Assembly (NCBI RefSeq): GCF_902506375.1
Contig: NZ_LR733284.1
Span: 3,385,771 to 3,449,770 of the forward strand
Direction of reading: 5' to 3'
DNA length: 64,000 bases
From: Microbacterium sp. 8M
Lineage (GTDB): Bacteria > Actinomycetota > Actinomycetes > Actinomycetales > Microbacteriaceae
Shown: positions 9,764 to 18,577 of the stretch, piece by piece
How the letters are laid out: each line of letters starts with the position of its first letter
Position numbering within the stretch: the first letter of the stretch is position 1
Notes under the pieces: generated by a model
Databases searched by the model: none
What the model saw: the letters and a program-made list of their open reading frames with translations, nothing else
Told to the model about the DNA's origin: nothing
Position numbers and translations under genes: made by a program

Positions 9764-10676
9764 TAATTGGAGATGGCTCGGCGTCGCCATGATCGCGCCG
9801 ATCGCCTGGGGCAGCACCTACTTCGTCACGCGGGAGTGGCTGCCCGACTCTCCAATCTGGGGCGCGGCCGTGCGCGCACTCCCGGCCGGGCTGCTGCTCC
9901 TGGCACTCGTGCGGCGCCGCCCCCGAGGCTCCTGGTGGTGGAAGTCCGCCGTGCTGGGCACGCTCAACGTGGGAGCCTTCTTCGTCCTCGTCTACGCGGC
10001 GGCGCAGCTGCTGCCGACGAGCATCGCCTCCACGATCATGGCGACGTCGTCTGTGGCGATCGCGCTCGCGGCGTGGGCGATCCTGCGCGAACGCCCGGGA
10101 CTCCTCCGCCTCCTCGGCGCCACCGTGGGCATCGCCGGGGTCGCGCTGATGCTCCTCGGCACCACGACAGCCGCGGATCCGCGCGGCGTCGTCGCCTCGA
10201 TCGCCGCAATGGTCATGTCGTCGATCGGGTTCATCCTCGCCAAACGCTGGAACGGCGAGGTCGGGATCCTCCCTTCCACAGCGTGGCAGCTCGTGTTCGG
10301 CGGCCTCGCGCTCATCCCGGTGGCGATCATCGTCGAGGGACCGCCGCCGCGCGTCGACGCCGCGGGCCTCGCCGCGTACGGATACCTCGCGCTGATCGCG
10401 ACGGCGCTCGCCAACGTCGCATGGTTCGCCGCGCTGCAGCGCCTCCCGTCCGGCACCGTGGGGCTCGTCGGGCTGCTCAATCCCGTCACCGGCGTGCTGC
10501 TCGGGGTCTTCGTCGCCGGCGAGGTGCTGGAGGGCCGGCAGCTCGCCGGCCTTGCCCTCGTCCTGCTCGGGATCGCCGCCCCGCTCGTCATCGGAGCATT
10601 GCCACGCCGACAGCGCCCGCGCCCGCGCGCCGGCGCCCGAACGCAGTCCGCGGCGGAGTGCACCATGGCCGCATGA
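9756..10676 (+). CDS. EamA/DMT superfamily transporter
   Basis: 306 residues with about ten predicted helices in two EamA repeats (about 5-130 and 150-285). Typical features: APIAWGSTYFVTREWLP at the first helix, and LNPVTGVLLGVFVAGE near the end of the second repeat. DMT permeases export metabolites, drugs or amino acids across the cytoplasmic membrane; the substrate here is unknown. No ribosome site is visible before ATG 9756. The C-terminal tail is Arg/Pro-rich and cytoplasmic. It is followed by a terminator at 10705-10737. Confidence 0.92.
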   Translation: MEANWRWLGVAMIAPIAWGSTYFVTREWLPDSPIWGAAVRALPAGLLLLALVRRRPRGSWWWKSAVLGTLNVGAFFVLVYAAAQLLPTSIASTIMATSSVAIALAAWAILRERPGLLRLLGATVGIAGVALMLLGTTTAADPRGVVASIAAMVMSSIGFILAKRWNGEVGILPSTAWQLVFGGLALIPVAIIVEGPPPRVDAAGLAAYGYLALIATALANVAWFAALQRLPSGTVGLVGLLNPVTGVLLGVFVAGEVLEGRQLAGLALVLLGIAAPLVIGALPRRQRPRPRAGARTQSAAECTMAA

Positions 10677-10704
10677 CGCGGCCACCTCAGTGCTGAAAGG
10701 CACA

Positions 10705-10737
10705 GACCGCCCCGCTCGGAACGGATCCGGGGCGGTC
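10705..10737. terminator. Terminator between eamA-like gene and the convergent small gene
   Basis: Perfect 9-base GC stem GACCGCCCC / GGGGCGGTC between two converging genes. Confidence 0.75.
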
Positions 10738-10747
10738 TCCGCGATTC

Positions 10748-11059
10748 TCAGGCGAGCGCGAGCGTCGCCTCGTCCGGAAGGAGGATCCCGCCGGACGTGT
10801 TCGCCGAGTTGGCGATCGCCTGGATGCGTGCCGGATCCAGTTCCGGAGGATTCGGGTCGTCGAACTCGAACCGCAGCTGGATCGAGGGGTGCAGCCAGAT
10901 GGTGGAGCGACCCAGCGGCTGGTCGCCGTCGTGCCGCCAAGACAGGGTGAAGCTCTCGTTGCGCCGGAGCTTCGTCGCGATCACGACCTTGAGGTGGGCG
11001 AGGGCGATGTCCTCGATCTCGATGGCGTGTTCGGAGCTTCCGTAATAGAGAGTGCTCAT
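10748..11059 (-). CDS. Conserved small actinobacterial protein (DUF7882-like)
   Basis: 103 residues, soluble. The pattern M-STLYYGSS..IEIEDIALAHLKVVI..KLRRNESFTLSW, then GRSTIWLHPSIQLRFEF and PARIQAIANSANTSGGI matches a small Microbacteriaceae family often present in several copies per genome and sometimes mislabelled as DNA-ligase-related. The family name is from memory. Function unknown. Confidence 0.7.
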   Translation of the reverse strand: MSTLYYGSSEHAIEIEDIALAHLKVVIATKLRRNESFTLSWRHDGDQPLGRSTIWLHPSIQLRFEFDDPNPPELDPARIQAIANSANTSGGILLPDEATLALA

Positions 11060-11290
11060 GCCTGGACGCTACGCCGCTTCGCCGGGCGCGGCTCGGATCG
11101 AGCACTTCTCCCACGCGATGCCCAGTGAGGCTCACATGCCGCATCCAGGCTCAGTGCAGGTCGTCGGATCCAGCAGCAATCATGTGCGTTTCTGCACACC
11201 TTGTTCGCCGCGAATGGGCATTGTCGCGTGGGCGAAGTCGGGATCAGGCTAGGAGCACCGACAAGCATCCGATCGTGCAAAGGAGCACAC

Positions 11291-12661
11291 ATGGCATACG
11301 AGACAGCCTCTCCCTCGGGCCTGCGCAGAGTCGTCGCGGCCTCGATGGCGGGCACGGTCGTCGAATGGTACGAGTTCTTCCTCTACGCCTCGGCCTCGAC
11401 GCTCGTGCTGGGCACCGTCTTCTTCCCTCCGTCCGACGACCCGTTCAGCGGCATCATCGCCGCGTTCGTCACGTACGCGATCGGGTTCGTCGCGCGTCCC
11501 CTCGGCGGCATCGTGTTCGGGCACCTCGGCGACCGCTACGGGCGCAAGCGCCTGCTGCAGGCGAGCATCCTCATCATCGGCGCGGCGACCTTCCTCATCG
11601 GGTGCCTGCCGACCTTCGCCCAGATCGGCTACCTGGCGCCGGCGCTTCTGGTGCTGTTGCGGTTCGCCCAGGGCTTCGCGATCGGCGGCGAGTGGGGCGG
11701 CGCTGTGCTCCTGGTCGCCGAGCACAGCCCGCGCGAGCGGCGAGGGTTCTGGGCCAGCTGGCCGCAGGCCGCGGTCCCCGTGGGCAACCTGCTCGCCACC
11801 CTCGTGCTCTTCGTGCTCTCCTCGACGCTCACTCAAGACGCCTTCCTCGGCTGGGGCTGGCGGATCGCGTTCTGGCTGTCGGCCGTGATCGTGCTCATCG
11901 GCTGGTACATCCGCACCAAGGTCGCCGAGGCGCCGATCTTCCTGGAGATGAAGGAGCAGCAGGAGCGGGAGGCCTCGAAGAGCTTCGGTCCGCTCGAGGT
12001 CGTGCGACGCTACCCGCGCGGCGTGCTCGTGGCGATGGGCCTGCGCGTGGCGGAGAACATCCTCTACTACGTCGTCGTCACCTTCTCGATCGTGTATCTC
12101 ACCCAGACGGTGAAGGAGGCCGCGTCCGCGACGCTGCTCATCCTGGCCGGCGCGCACGTCGTGCACTTCCTCGTGATCCCGCTGTGGGGACGCCTGTCGG
12201 ACGCCTGGGGTCGCAAGCCCGTGTACGCCACCGGTGCCATCCTCGGCGCCGCCTGGGGCTTCTTCGCCTTCCCGATGATGAACACGGGAAACCCGGTCAT
12301 CATCTGGGCGGCCATCGCCCTCGGGCTGGTCTTCCACGCCGCGATGTATGCCGGTCAGCCGGCCCTCATGGCCGAGATGTTCCCGACCCGGATGCGGTAC
12401 TCGGGCGTCAGCCTCGGCTATCAGGTCACGTCGATCTTCGCGGGCTCGCTCGCGCCCATCATCGCGACCAGCCTGCTCGGCCAGTACCACTCGAGCGTCC
12501 CCGTCGCGGTGTACGTGGCGATCGCCTGCGCGATCACCCTCGTCGCGGTCGCCGCTGCCCGAGAGACGAAGGGCGCGGACCTTCGCACCCTGGATGCGGA
12601 CGACCGGTCACGGCTTGCCCCGCAGGCCGGATCCGCGAACCCGGCGGCCGCCCGGCGCTGA
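11291..12661 (+). CDS. MHS family MFS transporter (proline/betaine/shikimate-like)
   Basis: 456 residues, twelve helices. The N-terminus has the MHS hallmark GTVVEWYEFFLYASAS; the first cytoplasmic loop is GHLGDRYGRKRLL and the matching later one GRLSDAWGRKPVY; GGEWGGAVLLVAEHSP in helix 5 is typical of this family. Such symporters import proton-coupled organic acids or osmolytes; the substrate cannot be told. AAAGGAG lies 6 bases before ATG 11291. A strong terminator follows. Confidence 0.93.
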   Translation: MAYETASPSGLRRVVAASMAGTVVEWYEFFLYASASTLVLGTVFFPPSDDPFSGIIAAFVTYAIGFVARPLGGIVFGHLGDRYGRKRLLQASILIIGAATFLIGCLPTFAQIGYLAPALLVLLRFAQGFAIGGEWGGAVLLVAEHSPRERRGFWASWPQAAVPVGNLLATLVLFVLSSTLTQDAFLGWGWRIAFWLSAVIVLIGWYIRTKVAEAPIFLEMKEQQEREASKSFGPLEVVRRYPRGVLVAMGLRVAENILYYVVVTFSIVYLTQTVKEAASATLLILAGAHVVHFLVIPLWGRLSDAWGRKPVYATGAILGAAWGFFAFPMMNTGNPVIIWAAIALGLVFHAAMYAGQPALMAEMFPTRMRYSGVSLGYQVTSIFAGSLAPIIATSLLGQYHSSVPVAVYVAIACAITLVAVAAARETKGADLRTLDADDRSRLAPQAGSANPAAARR

Positions 12662-12676
12662 CCCTCGCTCCCGTCC

Positions 12677-12710
12677 GAACGGCGGCGCCTCTCCGGGGGC
12701 GCCGCCGTTC
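12677..12710 (+). terminator. Terminator after MHS transporter
   Basis: Perfect 13-base stem GAACGGCGGCGCC / GGCGCCGCCGTTC with an 8-base loop, 16 bases after the stop codon. Confidence 0.85.
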
Positions 12711-12727
12711 GGCGTAGGCCCTCGCGC

Positions 12728-12843
12728 GCACCGGGCCCTTCGACAAGCTCAGGGACCGGACAGGAGGCACGCACCGGGCCCTTCGACAAGCTCAGGGACC
12801 GGACAGGGGGCGCACCGGGCCCCTCGACAAGCTCAGGGGCCGG
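12728..12843. repeat. Three consecutive dispersed repeat copies (CTTCGACAAGCTCAGGG type)
   Basis: Three near-identical copies of GGGCCCTTCGACAAGCTCAG with GCACCGGGCC between, about 40 bases apart. The last copy overlaps the 3' end of the AraC-type gene and supplies its TGA stop (GGCCCCTGAGC on the minus strand). Confidence 0.85.
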
Positions 12844-13690
12844 AGCCGATGCCGGGGCTGGCGGTTCCGACGCCGAGGCGGCCCGCGAGGAACGGGCGGA
12901 ACGAGGCGGAGTGGTCGTGGCCGCATGCGCAGCGCTCGACGTCGCCGTGCAGCAGCTCCCGGGGCGTCTGACCGGCGAGGCGCAGGCACTCGCGGCTCAG
13001 GTGCGCCTGGTCCGCGTACCCGGCGTCCACGGCGAGCCCCGCGATGCCGTCGCGGCCGCGCCGCCCGCTGGGTGCAGCGCCCGCCTGGGCGAGCGCGAGG
13101 AAGCCCTGGAACCGGAGGGTGCGCTGGAGCACCTTGGGACTGAGCCCCACCGCGCTCAGCGAGCGACGCCGCAGCTGGCTCTCGGACAGCCCCACCCGCG
13201 CGGCGACGGAGCCGACGTCCACCGGACGCCACGGCATGAGCGCCTCCACCGCTGCCCGCAGCAGGGGATCCGCCGGGCGACCCACCCGATACCGCTGCAG
13301 CAGGAACGCCTCGAGCACCCGGATGGCACGCTCGGCGACGCCGACGACGGCGATCTCGTCGAGAAGGCGGTCGGCGAGCTCGCCCCAGAGATCCGCGAGG
13401 GGCACCCTCCGGTCGACGAGCTCGTCGAGCGGCACTGCCGTCGGCGGCGCCCCGCCTGGCCGGAACCGCACACCGAGGATCGTGGTGCGTGCCGGGATGA
13501 CCTCGAGGCGGTGGCTCGTGAGCGGGCCGAGCAGCCACGCTCCCCGGTCGAGCGCCACGTGGATCTCCGCCCCGCCCGTGGGCAGATGGCGATGGACCGT
13601 CGGCGCATCGCCGGTGCGCTGCACCCAGATCGTGCGCACCGCGCCCGCCAGCGCCGCACTCGGCGCCTGCTCGCGGTACGTGTCGGCCAT
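12833..13690 (-). CDS. AraC family transcriptional regulator
   Basis: 285 residues. N-terminal sensor-like domain (about 1-150) with TVHRHLPTGGAEIHVALDRG, of the DUF6597 kind, then a C-terminal AraC domain (about 165-265) with two HTHs: VDVGSVAARVGLSESQLRRR and GIAGLAVDAGYADQAHLSRE, followed by GQTPRELL. The tail CACGHDH is Cys/His-rich. The stop codon lies inside a dispersed repeat, so the last few residues (GIGSGP) may be repeat-derived. It reads after the TetR-membrane pair with 6 bases between. Confidence 0.9.
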   Translation of the reverse strand: MADTYREQAPSAALAGAVRTIWVQRTGDAPTVHRHLPTGGAEIHVALDRGAWLLGPLTSHRLEVIPARTTILGVRFRPGGAPPTAVPLDELVDRRVPLADLWGELADRLLDEIAVVGVAERAIRVLEAFLLQRYRVGRPADPLLRAAVEALMPWRPVDVGSVAARVGLSESQLRRRSLSAVGLSPKVLQRTLRFQGFLALAQAGAAPSGRRGRDGIAGLAVDAGYADQAHLSRECLRLAGQTPRELLHGDVERCACGHDHSASFRPFLAGRLGVGTASPGIGSGP

Positions 13691-13696
13691 GGCCGC

Positions 13697-14119
13697 TCAG
13701 CTCTCCTTGGGGAAGGCCGCCCGGGTCGAGCGCCGGTTCAGCAGCACGGCGATCGCGACGAGGAGGATCCCGATGAGACCCTGCTCCAGCTTCATCCAGA
13801 GCGGGTATCCCGAATCCGGCGAGACGATGATCAGCCCGATGCCGATCGGCGCGAGGATCGAGATCCAGCGCATCCGGCTGAAGGCGCGGCGGCTGCCTCT
13901 CGCGGCCGCCCGGGTCACGACGACGAACACGAGACTCGCCGCCGCGACAACGGATCCGCGCAGCCACACGACCCAGTTGACCTCCACCGGGTCGACCACG
14001 GCAAGCACGGCGGTCACGGCCAGGGAGATCAGCGAGACCACCGCGCACAGCCACCAGAGTCGGCGCACGGTGTCGAAGGTGGGGCGTACTGCGGCGAGGC
14101 GGTCGGCGGTGAGGGTCAC
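13697..14119 (-). CDS. Four-helix membrane protein co-transcribed with TetR
   Basis: 140 residues, four hydrophobic segments (about 20-42, 50-70, 87-103, 112-130). No motif is recognised. It overlaps the upstream TetR gene by 4 bases (ATGA) and precedes the AraC gene by 6 bases, so the three form an operon. Pairing of a TetR with a small polytopic protein suggests a regulated membrane function; anything more would be a guess. Confidence 0.8.
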   Translation of the reverse strand: MTLTADRLAAVRPTFDTVRRLWWLCAVVSLISLAVTAVLAVVDPVEVNWVVWLRGSVVAAASLVFVVVTRAAARGSRRAFSRMRWISILAPIGIGLIIVSPDSGYPLWMKLEQGLIGILLVAIAVLLNRRSTRAAFPKES

Positions 14120-14715
14120 GATGAGGCTCCTTCGGTGCGTGTGGCTCGGTGATAGAGCGCGGCGATCTCGTCGATCGCCGCAGCGGTGGCCGCCTCGCCC
14201 GACGGCATGGTCATGGCGAACGCGTCGATGGTCGCGCGGATCGAGCGCGCCACCACGAGGGGGTCGAAGGCGCGGAACTCCCCCGCCTCCTGGCCCTGAG
14301 TCAGGAGCAGCGACAGCAGCAGCGCCGAGGTGTCCTCGCGCAGGTCGTTGTCCGCGCGCGGGACATTGCGGATCACCTCGATGACCGCACGGGCCGCGAG
14401 CCGGTTCTCGGCGAGGAAGCGCAGGTTCGTCCTCAGGTACGTCGCGAGCTTGCCCGCCCAGGTGGGCTCGGCCTCCATCGCGGGCACCATCACGGCGGCG
14501 GCCTGCTGCACGACGTGCTCGACGAGTGCCGTCATGAGGGCCGCCTTGTCGGCGAAGTGGTACGAGATCATGCGGGTGCTGCTGAGCCCCGCCGCGTCCC
14601 GGATCCGGGCGAAGGACGTGCTCGCGAAGCCCTGCTCCGCCAGCACCTGGACGGTCGCCTCGATGATCTCGGCGCGACGCTCCTCGGTCGTGCGATAGCT
14701 GCGCGTCTGGGTCAT
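14116..14715 (-). CDS. TetR family transcriptional regulator
   Basis: 199 residues. N-terminal HTH: RRAEIIEATVQVLAEQGFAS, then FARIRDAAGLSSTRMISYHF, as in TetR. The rest is the helical ligand domain. Upstream lies an AT-rich stretch with TTACTTAACTGAGTAA (14726-14741), a likely autoregulatory operator. First gene of the operon with the membrane protein and the AraC regulator. Confidence 0.92.
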   Translation of the reverse strand: MTQTRSYRTTEERRAEIIEATVQVLAEQGFASTSFARIRDAAGLSSTRMISYHFADKAALMTALVEHVVQQAAAVMVPAMEAEPTWAGKLATYLRTNLRFLAENRLAARAVIEVIRNVPRADNDLREDTSALLLSLLLTQGQEAGEFRAFDPLVVARSIRATIDAFAMTMPSGEAATAAAIDEIAALYHRATRTEGASS

Positions 14716-14725
14716 GCGTTCATAT

Positions 14726-14741
14726 TTACTTAACTGAGTAA
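14726..14741. promoter_or_regulatory. Candidate TetR operator
   Basis: Palindrome TTACT-N6-AGTAA, 11 bases upstream of the TetR start, in an AT-rich island unlike its surroundings. It also lies at the 3' end of the upstream epimerase gene, so only the TetR operon should be controlled. Confidence 0.55.
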
Positions 14742-14766
14742 TTTTGGCAAGACCGTTTGCGGAACC

Positions 14767-15678
14767 TCATCGCGGATTGCCGCGACGCCAATCGACGTAG
14801 TGCGCCACCGCTGCGGCGATGTCGAATACGGGCTCGAAGCCGGTCTCCGCGCGCAGTCGGCCGATGTCCAGGTACGGCGCCGCCCCCGACGACTCTCCGG
14901 CCGCGAGTTCGATCCCGGATCCCGGCAGCGCGGCGTTCAGCGCGTCGACGAGTTCGCGGGCGTCGAACGGCACGCCGCTCGACACGTTGTACGCGGCATG
15001 GGCGAGCGACGGTGCCGTCATGAGCAGGGCGATCGCCCGCCCCGAATCCGGCGCGTAGCCGAAGTCTCCGCCGCCCGCCGGCAGCGCTCGCGGGCGCTCC
15101 CCGCGCAGCACGGCGCTCACGGTCGACGGGACCGGGTTGAACGGGGACTCCGGATCCATCAGCGGACCCCACGTGCTGCCGATCCGCAGGATCACCGGCT
15201 GCACGCCCGTGCCGGCCAGCGCGAACAGGGTCAGCGGCTCGACCGCCTTCTTGAAGGCGGCGATGGGATGCGGCGGCACCGCGAGCGGCAGGGCGAGGTC
15301 CTCGGTCCACGGCCGCTCGTCCCGCCCCTCGTAGGAGCTGATGCTGCCGGCGACGGCGAACCGTGCGACCTCCCAGCTGCGCGCGGCCTCGAGCGCCATG
15401 AGCAGAGCGGCCGTGTCCCGTCGGAAGTACGGGATCGGATCCGGCTCCGGAATGCTTCCGGCGAGGTGCACGATGCCGCCGATGTCGTACCGCTCGCCGA
15501 GGGCGAGGAAAGCGTCGCGGTCGGCCACGTCGACGGCCTCCACGGCGACGCGACCGGCGAGGAACGACGGCACGTCCCTTCGCCGGTGCGCGGTGACCAC
15601 CACCTCCTCACCGAGATCGACGAGCGCCGCCGCCGTGTGCGCGCCGATCATCCCGAGCCCGCCCGTGACGAGGATCAT
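14767..15678 (-). CDS. NAD(P)-dependent epimerase/SDR family protein, atypical active site
   Basis: 303 residues. Rossmann motif VTGGLGMIGAHTAAAL at the N-terminus, DVADRDAF and VHLAGSIPEP match extended SDRs. The active-site YxxxK is not present: the conserved Lys and the Glu four residues on (KKAVE) align well, but the Tyr position reads Ile (PHPIAAFKK). It could bind NAD(P) with altered chemistry or act as a non-catalytic relative. It overlaps the upstream DHFR-like gene by 4 bases, so the two are co-translated. Confidence 0.85.
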   Translation of the reverse strand: MILVTGGLGMIGAHTAAALVDLGEEVVVTAHRRRDVPSFLAGRVAVEAVDVADRDAFLALGERYDIGGIVHLAGSIPEPDPIPYFRRDTAALLMALEAARSWEVARFAVAGSISSYEGRDERPWTEDLALPLAVPPHPIAAFKKAVEPLTLFALAGTGVQPVILRIGSTWGPLMDPESPFNPVPSTVSAVLRGERPRALPAGGGDFGYAPDSGRAIALLMTAPSLAHAAYNVSSGVPFDARELVDALNAALPGSGIELAAGESSGAAPYLDIGRLRAETGFEPVFDIAAAVAHYVDWRRGNPR

Positions 15679-16319
15679 CGCGCATCCCCCTGCACCGTCG
15701 CGGACGCGGCAGGCTCGGCCGGCGGTGTCTTCTCGACCAGGTAGTGCAGATGCGTCACGTCGGGCGCGGACACGACCTCGCGGATCCGCAGCGCGATGTG
15801 CCGCGGCAGCTCGTGGAAGAACCGCCGGCCGGCGCCCAGCAGCACAGGCACCTGGTGCAGGATGAGCTCGTCGACGAGCCCCGCGGCGAGCGCCTCGGTG
15901 ACGAGGACGCCGCCCATGAGCCCCACGTCCTTGCCGCGTGCGAGACGCTTGGCCTCCGCGACCGCATCGGCGAGGCCCGTGCTCACGATCGTCTGCCGCT
16001 CGTTCGCCGGCGGGAAGTCCTCGTGCGACAGCACCACGAGGGGAGCCGTGGGATGCGGCGCCCCGCCGGCGAAGTCGTCGGAATCGGTGTAGGTGGTGTG
16101 CCCCGCCAGACTCGCACCGACGCGCGACGCGAGTTCATCGAACACCCGCACGCTGGGCGCCGACAGCCGGAAGCCCGCGAACACGGTGCTCGGCACATCG
16201 CCGCTCCCGTACCAGTCGAAGAGCACCCCGCCGTCGCCGAGCCCGTGGCCCGGCCGGGGATCGCACCCCGTGATGAACCCGTCGACCGAGACGGACAGAC
16301 CGCAGATGACCTTGCTCAT
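15675..16319 (-). CDS. DHFR/RibD C-terminal domain reductase
   Basis: 214 residues. N-terminal MSKVICGLSVSVDGFITG is the RibD_C/DHFR-like opening, followed by FDWYGSGDVPST, LVVLSHEDFP and VGLMGGVLVTEALAAGLVDE, the NADPH-binding and dimer regions of the DfrA/YyaP-like group. These are NADPH-dependent reductases of mostly unknown substrate, not true folate enzymes. Operon with the SDR gene (ATGA overlap). Confidence 0.9.
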   Translation of the reverse strand: MSKVICGLSVSVDGFITGCDPRPGHGLGDGGVLFDWYGSGDVPSTVFAGFRLSAPSVRVFDELASRVGASLAGHTTYTDSDDFAGGAPHPTAPLVVLSHEDFPPANERQTIVSTGLADAVAEAKRLARGKDVGLMGGVLVTEALAAGLVDELILHQVPVLLGAGRRFFHELPRHIALRIREVVSAPDVTHLHYLVEKTPPAEPAASATVQGDAR

Positions 16320-16441
16320 ATCGAACCTCCTGCTCAGGGGATGCCTCCGACGCTACGGAGGATGACGGGGCAGGCGATTGAACAGAACGCGCATCGACGG
16401 ACGAGCGCGCTGCCGCATCCGCCGCACGAACAACGGAACAC

Positions 16442-16476
16442 GCGAGGCGCGGCTTCCCAGGGAAACCGCGCCTCGC
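16442..16476. terminator. Hairpin terminator after the S53 peptidase gene
   Basis: Stem GCGAGGCGCGG(CTTCC) / (GGAAA)CCGCGCCTCGC, 20 bases downstream of the S53 peptidase stop on the minus strand. Confidence 0.75.
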
Positions 16477-16496
16477 TCAGCGCTCCCGCGGGGCCG

Positions 16497-18413
16497 TTAC
16501 TGCACCCAGCCGGCGCGGGCGCTGCCCCAGCCGGTCTCGGTGTCCCAGCCCGTGCCGACGGTCTGGCTGGTGGTGGCTCCGTTGAAGGTGCGCACGGAGT
16601 AGACGTATCCGCCGGTGGCGTCGAGACCGTTGGCGTAGTCGACGCGGATCGCGCCCTCGTCGATGCCGGCGCCCGTGACGTCGTGGAAGCCCTGGCCGTG
16701 GGTGCCGTAGATCGTCGGGTTCAGCAGACCGAGACCGGTGCCGCCGTTCGCCTGGATCTTGAGGGCCGTGATGCCCGCGAAGAGAGGAGACGCGAGGCTC
16801 GTACCGCCGATGCGGTACGTGTCGTACGCCGCGGTGCCGGTGAACGACTGCGTCTGGCCGACGAGCATGCCCGTGGTCGGGTCGCCGTCCATCGAGACGT
16901 CCGGCACCGCGCGGCCGCCATTGGGGCTGACGATCCCTGCGTCCTTCTGATACTGCGGCTCGGCGATGTTCGACGAGTAGCCGCCGCCCCCGCCGTAGAG
17001 GAACGCGTTGCTGAGCGTCCACGCGCCGTCCTTCAGCACGTACTTCGACGTCTGCCAGCCGGTCTCGCCGGTGAGGCCCTGATCGGTGATCGCGGTGGAG
17101 GTGCCGCCGACGGCGGTGACGTACGGGTCGGAGGCCGGGTAATCGGTCTGCGGCGTGCCGAGGCGGGTCGCCTCGTCGCCGTCGTCACCGCTGGAGAACA
17201 CGTAGCTGATGCCCTGGGCGGCGCCCTGCAGGAACGCCGTCTGGTAGGCGAGCAGCAGCGACGGCTTCACGACATCGCCGGTTCCGCCCCACGAGTTCGT
17301 CACGACGTCCGCGACGTCCTCATCGTTGATGCGCGTGAACGTGTCGAGCAGATCCGGATCCATGCAGCTCTTGCCCGCGTAGTAGCGGATGTTCGCACCC
17401 GGCGCCATGGCGTGCACGGCCTCGACGTCGAGCGTCTCCTCGCCGTACCACCCGGCCATGCCGCACTGGCGCCCGTTGGTGCTGTTCACGTTCGTGTACG
17501 CGTTGGGCAGGCTCTGCGAGAACTGTCCGGGCGCGAACGGCTTGTCGCCGGTGTCGGTGGCGTACCGGTTCGCGTCGGCCTCGATGGTCGGCGATGCGTA
17601 GGCGTCGGTGATCGCGACGGTCACCCCCGTGCCGTCCCAGCCGCCGGTGAGGCCGGCCTCGTAGGCGCTGCGCAGCTGCGGACCTGTGTACCCGCACGGC
17701 GAGTACGGCAGCGTCTTGCCGTCGAACGGCGGAAGCACGGTGCCATCGGGCGTCGCGAGGTTGCTCGGCGTCGCGGATCCGTACGTCGTGCCACAGATCG
17801 GCGAGTTGCGGAACCCGCCGTCCGGCGGGGCCGGCTTCTGCGTCTTCGGCTCCACGAGCGACGGAGTGGTGTCGAGGCCGCCGACCGCGATGACCGCACC
17901 GGCGAGCGCGGCGGGGGTGCTCGCCGCACCGTCGGGCGCCTGCACCGTGATCCCGTCGTGGCTGTAGTTCGAGAGCGTGACGCCGAACGCCTTGTTCGCG
18001 TTGCCGACACCGCCCTTCACGTCCACGTAGCGGTGGGTCGGGTCGACCGTGGTCTTCAGCCCTGCGCCCTGCAGCCAGGCCGTGACGGCGTCGACGGTCG
18101 CCTGCGGCGCGTCGAACTTCGCGTGGTACTGGTCGGCGGTGAGGAACTGCCGGTACTGCGCCGATCCCGGCGTGGACACCGCATTCGCGAACGCCGCGAG
18201 CGCATCCATGCCGCCCGCCGGCGCCAGGTACACGCGGGCGTTCACCGCGCCGGTCGCCGGTCCGCCCTTCGTCGCGTGACTGAGCCAGCCCGGTGTCGAA
18301 TTCGGAATCGGGCTCGTGGGCGGGGGCGCCGCGTTCGCGGCTCCCGCTCCGGCGAACGTGGCGGCGACGGTGGCGACGACCGCGAGGGTGACGCCGAGGA
18401 CTCTTCTACGCAT
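16497..18413 (-). CDS. Secreted S53 family peptidase (sedolisin/pro-kumamolisin)
   Basis: 638 residues from ATG 18413, with GGAG 8 bases upstream. Signal peptide of about 27 residues ending ANAAP. Pro-kumamolisin activation domain (about 45-190) includes SAQYRQFLTADQYHAKF. The catalytic domain has GEETLDVEAVHAMAPG (Glu and Asp of the Ser-Glu-Asp triad), NSWGGTGD (oxyanion Asp region), SSGDDGDE and GGTSLASPLFAG with the catalytic Ser. The C-terminus resembles the Ca site (HDVTGAGID). These enzymes digest extracellular protein, best at acid pH. Confidence 0.93.
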   Translation of the reverse strand: MRRRVLGVTLAVVATVAATFAGAGAANAAPPPTSPIPNSTPGWLSHATKGGPATGAVNARVYLAPAGGMDALAAFANAVSTPGSAQYRQFLTADQYHAKFDAPQATVDAVTAWLQGAGLKTTVDPTHRYVDVKGGVGNANKAFGVTLSNYSHDGITVQAPDGAASTPAALAGAVIAVGGLDTTPSLVEPKTQKPAPPDGGFRNSPICGTTYGSATPSNLATPDGTVLPPFDGKTLPYSPCGYTGPQLRSAYEAGLTGGWDGTGVTVAITDAYASPTIEADANRYATDTGDKPFAPGQFSQSLPNAYTNVNSTNGRQCGMAGWYGEETLDVEAVHAMAPGANIRYYAGKSCMDPDLLDTFTRINDEDVADVVTNSWGGTGDVVKPSLLLAYQTAFLQGAAQGISYVFSSGDDGDEATRLGTPQTDYPASDPYVTAVGGTSTAITDQGLTGETGWQTSKYVLKDGAWTLSNAFLYGGGGGYSSNIAEPQYQKDAGIVSPNGGRAVPDVSMDGDPTTGMLVGQTQSFTGTAAYDTYRIGGTSLASPLFAGITALKIQANGGTGLGLLNPTIYGTHGQGFHDVTGAGIDEGAIRVDYANGLDATGGYVYSVRTFNGATTSQTVGTGWDTETGWGSARAGWVQ

Positions 18414-18577
18414 CCGGGATCTCCAGACTCTGATACGGCCGCGGCGGTCGCCGCTGACCGAGGGCGATGCTATTCCCGCGCGCCCGAGCGGCGCGAGAGG
18501 CGAGAGCTCGGCGAAGCCCGGCTCACAGCGCACGCATCACGATCTCCCAGCCCGCTCATGTGCGCCGTTCGAGAGTC

